Part shown: piece after piece, positions 18,302 to 27,505 of the stretch | Layout: the number at the start of each line of letters is the position of its first letter | How positions within the stretch are numbered: position 1 is the first letter of the stretch | Source: Proteromonas lacertae | Taxonomy: Eukaryota > Sar > Bigyra > Opalinata > Proteromonadidae | Reading direction: 5' to 3' | DNA length: 34,932 bases | Assembly (NCBI GenBank): GCA_002245135.1 | Contig: NGBS01000356.1 | Span: 1-34,932 of the forward strand | Notes under the pieces: model-generated | Seen by the model: the letters and a program-made list of their open reading frames with translations, nothing else | The model's database searches: none | Told to the model about the DNA's origin: nothing | Made by a program: the position numbers and the translations under genes

Positions 18302-21300
18302 TTATCGACTTATAGTATAAGGAATTGAAGTTAAAACATTCAAGTAAAATCTCTTTATATCAAAGATTGTAAAAGCTAACTTTGGTTGTTTCACAGTATA
18401 TACTACTTGTTTTGCACTTCTGAAACTATATTGATTAACATAAACTTTACTTAGTTCTTTACTTTCTAAGATATTCTTGTAGTAATCATAGTCACAAGTC
18501 TTTATTCTGAAACCTTTAGTTACGCCTTTTGCTCTGCTATCAGACACCTTTAAATGCGTAAATCCATCCACTCTTTGCTTCTCATAAGCATACATTTTTG
18601 CTTTCAATCCACAGAATTTTGTTATTGTATATAATTGATCACTTTTGTTCTCTTCCATTTTAAGTAAATTCAGTTCACCTGTTCTTTGATAGTTCTGATA
18701 ACGAATACCTCTCTCTTTAAGATAATCACAATTAATATTACCAGTATCCATGCAACCTTGTAGACTTAAATCATTAGCAATATCTTTGTATATATCATCT
18801 GTCCATACCATAAAGATAAAAGAGTCTGTATCTGTCATTAATAAACGCAATCCTTGTTTATACTTTTGATATAATTGTCCATACCAAAACTTTGCCATAA
18901 GATACTTTGATTGGCAAAGAATGGACATTCCAATATAGCTTGGCTTATCTATTGCACACTTGTATTTTTTAAACTTACACACTCTTAAGTCACAACCATC
19001 AATTGAAACAAAACCAGTAAAGTATGGATTGCTAACACATTTGAGGAATTAGTCCTCATTATTAACTAGTCTACTTCTACATCTATTCTCAGTATTCTCA
19101 CATGTCTTACCATATGCACTATTCAGGATTAGTTTAAACGTATCAGCTTCTGCATCTCGATGGAACTTCTTTGCATCTTTTCTTAATAGATGATATTGCA
19201 TAACAAATTCATACGCATAATCTGTTTCACAAAAACTAATTACTCTCCATACTTTGGTTACTTTATATCCTAACTTCACAGCATAGTTTAGATATTGATA
19301 ATGAACAACATAATGATACTTGTTGGATAAATCACATATTATTCTTGCTGTATTATTCTTTAATACTTCTTTGCCAGACTTTTTGTTGACAGCTACTAAT
19401 CCTAATTCTCTGGCCCATTGCTTCTGTGTTGGTGACAAATCTTCATATAATATTATCTTTCTTTCAGGAAATAAAGGATACACTGAGAACTTACCATTTG
19501 TATTATCTGGAGGTTCTATATCAACTTCTAATATATAACCTCTGCTCTCTGGATCCTTCCACAGCTTCTGATCTTCTACCATAAACGATCTTTTTAAATC
19601 CTCATAAGGCTTTAATTTTGTTATAACATTATCATAAATTAATTGAGGATTTGGTTCCCATTGAAAGTCTTTATAGGGTAATTTCATTGATGCCATTGTA
19701 GAAGGATATAGAGAATTATAATCTACATACATAATATATGTTTCTTGTTTTGGTGGATGAGAAGTATGATCTGAAAAGTATGGAGGATCCATGTAATGAT
19801 TTTTAGCTTCTGCTTTTCTCGTAGATCCAATCATTGAAATTCCACCAATAAGACCTTTTCTCATAAAGTCATACTTGTCTTGATCTGATATTAGTTCAAT
19901 ATCCACTTTGGATTTTTTAAGGAATATACTCCAGGCTAAACCAGGACATGATACATGCCAGCATGGATCTAATGTAAACGTTCTAAATACAACATTCCTA
20001 AAGTGATCGAATACACTAGATAATGTAAGAACATCAATTGCTAAATAGAACATATTGTAATCCATCAAGTTTTTACATTTCAATAGAGTCCAGAGAGCTT
20101 GAGATGATTCATAATCATAATCAGATATACCTTCATTCTGTTTTAATTGAGACTTAAAATCTTCTTTTCTAGGTAATTTATCAGTAAGGTATAACTTTTG
20201 AATACTATCTACGTATTCGTAGGGGAAATGACCTTTCTGTAAACCCCACTTAGCTATAAAATCATCCACTGTCCAGTTTCTCTCTTTTAAACAATCATTT
20301 ATCTCTTTTGTTTGTGTTACATATTGATAAACTGGTTTAAAGAGTACTTTATGATTAGCATGTGCATCAGCTTCGACTTTCAATGACTTTACTAATGAAT
20401 CTAATGATGCTGGCATAAATTGACAACTATCTATATAGTGTAACTTCATGAACTTGATAAGTAAAAACTTATTATCAGTTTTTAACAATACAGATAGTTT
20501 TGAATGATATTTCTTCTTTCTTGGTGTTGGTTGTTGTTGTTGTTGTTCAGTTGTTGTTGAATTAGGTTGCAAAACAATAATATTTCCCATCTCTTCTTCT
20601 AATCCAATATCTTCTGCTGTTCTTGGTGATATGTAATGATCTCTACTATGTAACATATAATACAACTCATTAAATGCTTCTTCATTTGCTGGATCATTTT
20701 CATCAACTATTTCAATTGTATTAATTGGTATTTCTGGTAATGGCAAATCAGAATCAGTATCTTCTTCTGTTTCTGCATCTTCTTCATCATTATCAACATC
20801 AACTGTTTTTGCTTCTTGTTCTTGTTTCTTTTCTTCTTCAATACCTCTATTGTATTTAGCTAATCTATCAGCAATTATTTCAGGTTCAGGTTCAGGTATT
20901 AGTAATTGTATAATTTGATTATCTTCATCATCATCATCATCATCATCATTTGGAATAGGAATATTATTTTCATTGTACCATTTTGCTTCCATTTCTTTAT
21001 CCAACTTTGATAATCCACGTATTATAAAGTTATTGTCATAGTTTTTACTGTTGTGCGCCAAACATGGTATAGGCATATGTTGTAAACTACAATGCCAATT
21101 ACAATTTGAACATAAGGTTGCAATATACTTACCAGTAAAATGGTCATGGTGTCTTGTTCGCCTTCTATTTCTGTCGTTTTCATTGAAGGGTGTATTGCAC
21201 CACATACATTTATCGATATTTTTATGAGCTGGAATATAAGTGCTTTCATCTAATGGTTTCAATTCACCACTTTTATAATCTTCATACTTCTTCAATACAT

Positions 21301-23205
21301 AATCTTGAATCTCAACAAACTTCTTTACTAGTTGCATCTCCAAATCTTGTGGATCTTGCTGCAATTCCAATTTTCCGAAGAATGTTTCTTCGCTGATGAT
21401 TTCAGGGTACCTGGAACTTAAGTGAATGCACCAACTGCTGAGGATATGTTTTTTAAACGCTCCTTTGGCTCCAGGTATTACTTCAGAAGGATCTATTGGT
21501 ACTTGTACAACTTCTGTATCCCAGTATAATACTACAGGAATCATTTGTTGGTATTTGAAATTATGAAACTTGATGAAGGTGGAAATTGACGAATGATTCC
21601 TTTTTGTAATTGACAATTCTCTTTCTGATGTTGAATTATCATATCAGCTGTTGATAAAGTACAGAAACAATACTGGCATCTGGTATAATAATTATGACAC
21701 CTTTTACCAGAAGGTGATAGGAAGGCTTCTAACTTTGTTATTACCATATAATGATCTTTGTATATTGACAAGTTCACATGAGGCCAGTGTTTTCTTTTAT
21801 CTATGTTGGTAACGTATAAAGGTATTGGTTCATTCTGGTCTATTGTAAATATATTGATAGTAATATGATTCAGCTGTTCAAACTCATCAATTCTGTCACT
21901 ATCATTAATTGCATCTACTGGAAACCTTAAACTACTTACATCCATTAAGTCTACATACTGTTTGTATTTCATTGCTCTGTTACGGTGGTCTTTGAACTCT
22001 ATATAGTGTAAACCAGCTGCCACGCTAAATAAAAAGCACATATTCTTACATTCTTCACTATATCTTACTAAATTAATAACGCACTTTCTATTGTTGAGGC
22101 TTGCTGGTAACTTTATGTTATCATCTTCTGTAGAGGATCCAGCAGCCATTGAACTTTTCATCAGTATCATCTCTACCTTCTTAATATATCTGAACTTTAA
22201 TTCAGATCTTTCAGTGTTGAAAATTGAACCTAAATCTCTAATCATGGCATTGTTTAACTTTGAACCAATTGTACCTAACTCTTGAGAAGTTATAATTTCT
22301 GGCGCTGTTTCGAATGTTTTGTAACAACTTACTTGTGCATTGGCTGGTTCATCGGATCCTATATAACCTACTCTGAATCTGAAATACACTTTTATATAAG
22401 AAAATTTCTTCTCATTTATGTAGTTACGTATGGTAACCATAAAATCACTTGATGCATTGCAGATTTTTGTAAATAAATCCTCAGGTTTCTTTCCATCTTC
22501 TTCATTTATAATCTTCTCGTAGGTACGTTCGTAGTCTCTACTACTTCTCTCTACAAGTTGTAACAAACTTACTCTTTCAGGATGTGACATTGTTTTCAAC
22601 TGCTCTGGATGATTATCAACAACATCCAGAGCAATCATTTCTTCCTGTAGCTGCCTTCTTCTTTCAACATCTGTAGTTGATTGAGGATGTATTTCAGGAA
22701 TTGGTCCATCATTAATTGGTGAAAGTGTTGGTGGATCTTCAGGAGGAGGTGTATCTAGTAATAAATCATCTGGGATTTCTGATAATCGTTGTATTTTTGG
22801 AGGTGGAGGAGGTGGCTGATCAATTACAATTGAAGATGTTGTTCTTCTTCTTGGTGTTATGAAACTAGTTTCATTAGTACTTCTAGTAGTGTTTGATTGC
22901 TGTTGTTGTTGTTGCTGCTGCTGCTGAGGTTGTTGTGGATGTTGATTTAATGATCCTACATAATATGGTGGAGGATAGTAATAGGATGGTGGTGGTGGGA
23001 TAGCTGGAGTAAAATAAGGGTTCATCCAGGGATTAAAATAACTTTGTGGCAACATTGGAATCTGATTTGCTTGACTATTGCCTTGAATAGGCATAGAAGT
23101 ACTTGGAGACTGGTAATACCACGGATTAAACCAAGGAGGATAGCTGGATACATTAGAACCTATAAAACGAGAAAGATATAAATATACCCAATAAAATAAC
23201 TCCAA
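18302..23205 (-). pseudogene. Protein-primed family B DNA polymerase, element B
   Basis: The best preserved polymerase here, with about two or three breaks. Domain order: a long Pro/Gln-rich N-terminus (PPPSYYYPPPYY, poly-Q near 22910); the Polinton N-terminal domain (RKCVINLVR...MCFLFSVAAGLHY, HVNLSIYKDHYMVI); and a CxxC...HxxxxC zinc motif (CQYCFCTLSTADMIIQHQ). Next are the exonuclease motifs WDTE and NSKNYDNN with the cluster CMWCNTPF...HDHFTGKYIATLC between them, and the block IDSCQFMPASLDSLVKSL. The palm carries DYNSLYPS, NSAYGK and TDTDSF, and the C-terminus reads DSRAKGVTKGF. These are diagnostic for Polinton pPolB. The start is not clear: no ATG opens the N-terminal frame, and an acceptor-like ttttatag precedes GSNVSSYPP, so a spliced leader is possible. 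Confidence 0.9.
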
Positions 23206-23234
23206 ATGTATTAATATGATTTGCTAATTGAAAT

Positions 23235-23251
23235 TCCTTGATAATCAAGGA
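23235..23251. repeat. Palindrome TCCTTGAT-A-ATCAAGGA
   Basis: Perfect 8-base arms around one base, just upstream of the element B polymerase. A sister palindrome with nearly the same core lies about 40 bases away. Together they look like a protein-binding pair, possibly an origin or end-recognition site. Confidence 0.8.
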
Positions 23252-23269
23252 GTTGTAATAATATAGTTA

Positions 23270-23300
23270 AATTTTTTCTTTGATTATCAAAGAAATAATT
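23270..23300. repeat. Palindrome centred on TTCTTTGAT-T-ATCAAAGAA
   Basis: The arms 23275-23284 and 23286-23295 are perfect and extend with one mismatch to about 23270-23300. The core TTTGAT.ATCAAA matches CTTGAT.ATCAAG of the neighbour at 23235. Its meaning is unknown. Confidence 0.8.
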
Positions 23301-23337
23301 AACTTTACTTTTAATTTATTGTTTTTTGATTATTTTG

Positions 23338-23364
23338 AGCTATGAAGGACTCAGCTATGAAGGA
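23338..23364 (+). repeat. Tandem pair of agctatgaagga, 15-base period
   Basis: agctatgaagga occurs at 23338-23349 and 23353-23364. It lies directly before the 13-base repeat aaacgagtcttag at 23364. Confidence 0.7.
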
Positions 23365-23381
23365 AACGAGTCTTAGATGAA

Positions 23382-23672
23382 TTGAAATCAGATATTAACA
23401 AATATGATAAATTCACCAGTTTATTAGAAGGTACTTTTGCTAAGGATATTGCTAAAATCGAATTCAGTTTATATCAATCATATTTGCAAGATATTAGTGA
23501 AAGATTTCAAAATATTGTTACAGAGCACAAACGTATCAAAAACTACAGTGATAAAACATTTATATTGGCAAGGCGTAATTTTATTTTAAACCAATTGTTG
23601 CGGATAGAAAATAGATCCGATAATTACATAAAGATGCTTGAACTCCATATAAAGTGGAACATGAAACAGTAG
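23382..23672 (+). CDS. Small helical ORF, probably an exon or fragment
   Basis: About 96 residues, predicted all helix (TSLLEGTFAKDIAKIEFSLY; NFILNQLLRIENRSDNYIKM). Upstream, the frame continues as RVLDEL and then meets a stop, so the first in-frame ATG may not be the real start. A spliced exon or a truncated gene is equally possible. No family was recognised. Confidence 0.4.
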   Translation: MKSDINKYDKFTSLLEGTFAKDIAKIEFSLYQSYLQDISERFQNIVTEHKRIKNYSDKTFILARRNFILNQLLRIENRSDNYIKMLELHIKWNMKQ

Positions 23673-23882
23673 TTACAACACCTTATTAATGAGATCCACT
23701 TATTTAGTATAATTTTAAAACAACAGAAAGCAAATGAAGAAAGGGAATTCAATAAAATGAATTACCTTAAGAAATGGCACCACCATATTCACTAATTGAT
23801 TGATTATATAATAATTGATTGATTTGTTTTTATTAAAAAGGGTTTTTTAAAAATAACATAAAAAATCCATAACCGATTCTTC

Positions 23883-23952
23883 TTTTTTTTCACTTCCTTA
23901 CTTAGGGAAAGTGAAGTCGATCACTTTTCTCTAGGTAAATAAGTGAAAAAAA
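23883..23952. repeat. Long imperfect hairpin, about 32-base arms
   Basis: The left arm 23883-23914 and right arm 23921-23952 are reverse complements with a few mismatches and one indel around agtcga. The T run and A run at the outer ends recall the hairpin at 16281-16349. It could be a foldback element or a bidirectional terminator. Confidence 0.7.
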
Positions 23953-24062
23953 GAAAGGGAAAGTGAAAACGAGTCTTAGGTGGTGTATATGGCCTTCCTA
24001 AGCTTTATATCAGTCTCTATAACATAATTGAACAAATGTTTACAACGGACGGCAGTTACACC

Positions 24063-24080
24063 GTCAGTTATGTAACTGAC
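24063..24080. repeat. Inverted repeat gtcagtta-tg-taactgac
   Basis: Perfect 8-base arms. Related words (cagttac, gtaacgg, cgttac) recur within 60 bases on both sides, giving a cluster of short sites that looks like a protein-binding array. Confidence 0.7.
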
Positions 24081-24180
24081 ATGTAACGGATTCATAACGA
24101 CCGTTAAAACCATAGTACAAATCAATGGTTATTGAATAAAATGAAAAATAAGAAAAATGAAACGAATATATGAATTTTAG

Positions 24181-24219
24181 CCTCGGGTCTAGTGTCAAGC
24201 CTCTGGGTCTAACGTCAAG
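24181..24219 (+). repeat. Imperfect tandem pair, about 20-base unit
   Basis: cctcgggtctagtgtcaag (24181-24199) is followed at once by cctctgggtctaacgtcaag (24200-24219). Its function is unknown. Confidence 0.75.
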
Positions 24220-24255
24220 CCATTTTGAGTCTGTAGCCCTTAATATATATTATTA

Positions 24256-24812
24256 TTATCCTACACTATAAACTGGAATATCTCGCAAATCCACACCTTC
24301 AAATTCTAATGCTTTATTCTTTTTACTAAACATTATTTCTAAATGATTCTTTTCTTTACCAATATCTGTTAATAAACAAGAATGAATAAGTGGATATTCT
24401 GATTTATCTTTTATTTTTAATCCAAATAATATTCCATTATATTTATATCCAATTGACATTTTCATTTTTTCACTCTTTACTGTAATTTCACATTTATAAA
24501 ATCTCCCTATTTTACTTATAGGAGTCAATTCTATATTATTGTTTTCTTTAGCATCTAACAGTAAGTTTTCATTATGGAATATTATATCCCATTTATCTGT
24601 GTGAAGTAATATTGATTCTTCTTCTATATTATTTGGGATTATGTAAAATGATATTTCTATTTCTTCTGTATATATATATATATACTAAATATCAAACACT
24701 TTGTCAATGAATCTCTAACTATATTCCATGTAATTTCTGCATTATAAGCTAATAGAAAATCATTCTTCCAATAACATTCTTCATCATTACAAAACAGAAG
24801 ATTCACTTTCAT
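24256..24812 (-). CDS. Unknown gene, possibly spliced
   Basis: The ATG at 24812 gives MKVNLLFCNDEECYWKND. The downstream part reads FYIIPNNIEEES, HTDKWDIIFHNENLLL and ends DLRDIPVYSVG. A (TA)n tract at 24666-24685 separates two frames and has GT and AG at its ends; it is either a 20-nt intron or a microsatellite slip. Predicted beta-rich with no membrane segment. No family was recognised. It starts four bases after the stop of the gene at 24817, so the two are probably expressed together. Confidence 0.45.
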
Positions 24813-24816
24813 TATT

Positions 24817-25180
24817 TTATCCTATTACAACAGTTATATATGTATGTATATATACATCTTTATTTCTATAATAATAATAATCATTCAGTTGATATGCTGA
24901 TATTTCTCTTTCTGTTATTTTTATTTTTTTGATATTTACTTTCTTATCACTATAATGAATATGTAACAACTTCTCATCGTTAACATATATCCCACTTATG
25001 CCATTATCTATATTTGTTGAACGAAAACTTGCTTCTTTTGATAATTTATTTGTTTTGAACTTGTCAATAATCATTTTATAACTGTTTGGTGATAAATAAT
25101 AAGATAAATGTGAAATAATTGATCCTATAACAGCCTTTAAAGAAAAACTAATTGTTCCATCCTTTCGCGAGATTTCTATT
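24817..25180 (-). CDS. Unknown gene or exon
   Basis: The frame is open from about 25180 and reads RIEISRKDGTISFSLKAVIG, then an internal ATG (MIIDKFKTNKLSKEAS) and the end YRNKDVYIHTYITVVIG. The part upstream of that ATG reads like protein, so the start is probably further up, perhaps through splicing from the frame at 25204. Mixed alpha/beta, Lys- and Ile-rich. No family was recognised. Confidence 0.4.
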
Positions 25181-25203
25181 CTAAAATATATTATTATTTT
25201 ACT

Positions 25204-25510
25204 TCAATACACATAATTTAAAAAATCAATTAACTCAAACAATAAACAATGAGGAAATGGGAAAGGAGATTGCAGTAGAAAGTCAATCATAGCATAATAT
25301 TTCTCAGTCTTTGGAATATTCTCATATTTCATATTTTGTAACTCCTTAATCTTCCTATAGACATATTTACTAACAGATTTAACATATATTTCAAATAATT
25401 CTATTTGCTTATATTCTTCACACTTCATAATTAAATTTTCAAAGTAATCCAGTAATTTTTCTTCATCTTCTGATTTTGTATATTCCAAAACCTTTTCCAA
25501 AGTAATGGAA
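25204..25510 (-). CDS. Unknown helical ORF, probably an exon
   Basis: About 98 residues, helical and acidic (TKSEDEEKLLDYFENLIMKC; YKQIELFEIYVKSVSKYVYR). It has no ATG at its left end, and a gattag acceptor-like sequence precedes it. A GT..AG stretch of 30 nt (25181-25210) at its end would connect in frame to the next ORF, which would be an extremely short intron. Alternatively these are separate decayed frames. Confidence 0.4.
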
Positions 25511-25550
25511 ACTAATCAGTACATCATACATATAATGTGATAATATATAT

Positions 25551-25667
25551 GTATAACCGTAAGAATATCACTGTAGCTGGGTAGCCCGTACCAGACTATT
25601 CTTAGGTGCCTTCTACAGGTAAGAATAAGCGATTTGAGTGTGAATTAGTTTTTGGTACGGGTTATAC
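25551..25667. repeat. Structured repeat region, possible element C terminus
   Basis: This non-coding stretch, about 120 bases, has interlocking repeats. gtagcccgtacca (25581-25593) pairs with tggtacgggttat (25653-25665), with one mismatch. tattctta (25597-25604) pairs with taagaata (25620-25627), and ctgtag (25571-25576) with ctacag (25613-25618), which crosses the former helix. gtaagaata is directly repeated at 25559 and 25619, and gtataaccgta at 25551 echoes the right arm in reverse complement. A perfect-looking donor, cag then gtaagaata, is also present. It marks the change from minus-strand unknown genes to element C. Confidence 0.6.
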
Positions 25668-25809
25668 TGGAGGAAGCGGTGAGTTTAAATTTCTTTATAT
25701 ATTTTTGCGTATGAGTAATTTTATGGGTTAAAATTTTTTCTTTTGTTTTTTGTATATAATTTCATTTAACTTTTTTTTATTGTTATTTATCAATCATAAT
25801 TTCAAAAAA

Positions 25810-26163
25810 ATGTCAAGAATTTGGATCGAGAATGTTAATATAGAAGATAGAAGTAAGCGTGAAGATGAAGACTTTGAAAGAATCTATGCAATCATTGAAA
25901 GTGAAGTAGCTAGAATAGTTGCTCAACCACCACCACCATCACCTCCAGTAGTAATGTGGTATACATCTGATACAGCTGATGAGGATGACAGAAAGTATGA
26001 AGAATGGCGTGCAATTCATAAACCAACTAGAGTAGCACAAGCAACCATACGTCCTAGAAAATGGATTGATCCTGAAGAAGAGCGCAGAAAAACAAAGATG
26101 TTAAAGCGTTATGGCATTGATGAAAAGAACATCATTGAAGAAAGACTAAGATTTCATAACTAA
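25810..26163 (+). CDS. Small charged protein of unknown function, element C
   Basis: 117 residues from the ATG at 25810, giving MSRIWIENVNIEDRSKRE; upstream in-frame codons have no ATG. A charged helix (EDFERIYAIIESEVARIV) is followed by a polyproline hinge (QPPPPSPPVVMWYTSD) and a basic/acidic C-terminus (RPRKWIDPEEERRKTKMLKR). No domain was recognised. It is the first gene of the plus-strand run of element C. Confidence 0.55.
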   Translation: MSRIWIENVNIEDRSKREDEDFERIYAIIESEVARIVAQPPPPSPPVVMWYTSDTADEDDRKYEEWRAIHKPTRVAQATIRPRKWIDPEEERRKTKMLKRYGIDEKNIIEERLRFHN

Positions 26164-26259
26164 TTCTTAAATCATTGGTTTTAATTGAATTTTGTTTTTT
26201 GATTGGCTGAATTGAAATAAACATAATATTGCATAATTCTTTTCATTCATAAAATTCTT

Positions 26260-26268
26260 GCGATTTTT
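26260..26268 (+). promoter_or_regulatory. GCGATTTTT motif, 31 bases before a start codon
   Basis: GCG begins exactly 31 bases upstream of the ATG at 26291. The next gene (26941) has GCGTTTTTA at exactly the same distance. Promoter or initiator role inferred. Confidence 0.45.
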
Positions 26269-26290
26269 GAAATAATCTACATAAATTAAA

Positions 26291-26875
26291 ATGAGTGATA
26301 TACAAAACGAATTGGATGTTAATATTGAAAAACACTTACAAGAAGGTGAAATGTATGAGAATGATATGTCTGAAGTAAAATCATTAATTATTAAAGTATT
26401 TAAGGATATGTTGGATGGTATGTATTCTGTGATTGAAGAGTATGAAGATGATCCAGAATGGAGTGAACAACCAGGTGATGATATTGATATAACAATGGAA
26501 GAAGAAGAAGTGAAGGAAGAAAAACAAAGTGAATCTAAATCTAAAAAAAGAAAGGATATAACAAAGTCAGATTCAGATTCACAAGTATGTAGTACTTGTG
26601 GTAAGAAGAAAGCTAATGATGAATTTGGTTATAAGAGTGAAGGTGTATTCTATAAATCTTGTACAGAGTGTAGAAATAAGAAGAAGAGAAGATATGAAGA
26701 AGTAAAGAAAGGAAGTGATAATAGTGGAGAAGATAAGAAGCGTAAAGTAGAGAATAGTTCCACTGCCGAGGGTCGACCAAAGGTAGATATTGCTAAAGTA
26801 GAAACACCTACAAGTTCTATCCCGGGGGTAGCTACAGTAGATCTAACTACATCACCTACTTGTATAATTAATTAA
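26291..26875 (+). CDS. Zinc-binding (CxxC...CxxC) acidic/basic protein, element C
   Basis: 194 residues starting MSDIQNELDVNIEKHLQ. The acidic helical N-terminal half ends at EEEVKEEKQSESKSKKRKD. Residues about 98-130 carry CSTCGKKKANDEFGYKSEG and FYKSCTECRNKKKRRYEE: two CxxC pairs about 25 residues apart, the pattern of a compact zinc ribbon found in many eukaryotic and viral proteins. The C-terminal tail is Ser/Thr-rich and ends TTSPTCIIN. The basic segments beside the zinc motif suggest nucleic-acid binding in the nucleus. The start is clear, with GCGATTTTT 31 bases upstream. Confidence 0.65.
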   Translation: MSDIQNELDVNIEKHLQEGEMYENDMSEVKSLIIKVFKDMLDGMYSVIEEYEDDPEWSEQPGDDIDITMEEEEVKEEKQSESKSKKRKDITKSDSDSQVCSTCGKKKANDEFGYKSEGVFYKSCTECRNKKKRRYEEVKKGSDNSGEDKKRKVENSSTAEGRPKVDIAKVETPTSSIPGVATVDLTTSPTCIIN

Positions 26876-26909
26876 CTTTTGGTTTAAAAATTCATTTTTA
26901 TATTTCTAT

Positions 26910-26918
26910 GCGTTTTTA
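26910..26918 (+). promoter_or_regulatory. GCGTTTTTA motif, 31 bases before a start codon
   Basis: GCG begins 31 bases upstream of the ATG at 26941, identical spacing to the motif before the preceding gene. Function inferred. Confidence 0.45.
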
Positions 26919-26940
26919 TATATAAATAATTTCACATAAT

Positions 26941-27324
26941 ATGCCATATAATACATCTTTAGTTATGTTAGGTGATATGAAAGATACTTTAAATGGTTTG
27001 AAACAAGAACTGTATATTTTATTAGGTTGTGTAGTTCTATGGGTTCTTTATAAATGCAAGAGAATATGTGCATGGTGTTATCATAAAGCCTGTCCTCCAG
27101 AATTAAGTGAAATATTAGCTGAGCCAGAACCTGCTGTTCAATTAGCATTAAGAAAATCTACTATTGTTTCTGCTATTCCATTTACTTTAACACCTGAAAA
27201 TAGCAGAATAAATTCTAGAAATGCTAGTGATAATGAAGATGAAGAGCAATTAGAAACAGAAATAGAAATTATTCCTATTAATAAACCTGAGATTGAAATT
27301 CAAAAACCATTCATAAATATTTAA
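26941..27324 (+). CDS. Small single-pass membrane protein, element C
   Basis: 127 residues starting MPYNTSLVMLGDMKDTL. Residues about 24-40 (ELYILLGCVVLWVLYKCKR) form one membrane segment with basic residues after it, then a Cys-rich juxtamembrane stretch (CKRICAWCYHKACPPE). The remaining tail is acidic (NASDNEDEEQLETEIEIIP). By the positive-inside rule the C-terminal tail would be cytosolic. Cys next to the membrane suggests palmitoylation. Small membrane proteins occur in several Polinton-like viruses as minor virion components; no family was recognised here. Confidence 0.6.
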   Translation: MPYNTSLVMLGDMKDTLNGLKQELYILLGCVVLWVLYKCKRICAWCYHKACPPELSEILAEPEPAVQLALRKSTIVSAIPFTLTPENSRINSRNASDNEDEEQLETEIEIIPINKPEIEIQKPFINI

Positions 27325-27505
27325 TTTTATATATAGTCTTTTTTCGTATTTGATTTTTGAAAGTTATTTTTTTGTACCCCCTTAAAAAATTACATAAAGA
27401 AAAACCGTTTTTTTTCATTCACACTTTTCTTACTCATTTTCAGTATTTTATATTTTTCATTTTTTACTTTAATAGAAAATTAATTATTCAATCATTCAAT
27501 CAAAA

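Larger units (their letters stand above)
16537..23205 (-). mobile_element. Element B: Polinton/Maverick-like remnant, inverted relative to element A
   Basis: It holds an integrase and a family B polymerase in the same relative order as element A but on the opposite strand, plus the end of one converging gene. The two sets are clearly related by protein sequence yet diverged throughout, so B is a different lineage rather than a recent copy. The structural block is missing from the window. The integrase looks whole, and the polymerase is broken with about two or three breaks. Exact ends are not visible; palindromes at 23235-23300 lie just beyond the polymerase side. Confidence 0.8.
23364..23979. 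repeat. Segment bounded by a 13-base direct repeat (aaacgagtcttag)
   Basis: aaacgagtcttag is found at 23364-23376 and again at 23967-23979. Between the copies are a small helical ORF (23382-23672) and a long hairpin. The repeat pair may be a target-site-like duplication or part of a regulatory sequence repeated before two genes. Confidence 0.5.
23673..24255. other. Repeat-rich non-coding stretch between elements B and C
   Basis: About 580 bases with no convincing gene. It contains repeated attgattgatt (23791-23824), the hairpin at 23883, an inverted repeat at 24063 and a tandem pair at 24181. It is unusually rich in CG words (acggacggcagttacaccg) compared with surrounding DNA. Confidence 0.55.

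Noticed and set aside
25571-25667. Possible tRNA gene in the structured region
   Set aside because: Stem pairs are present but no cloverleaf, no T-loop GGTTCRA box and no suitable anticodon arm could be laid out.
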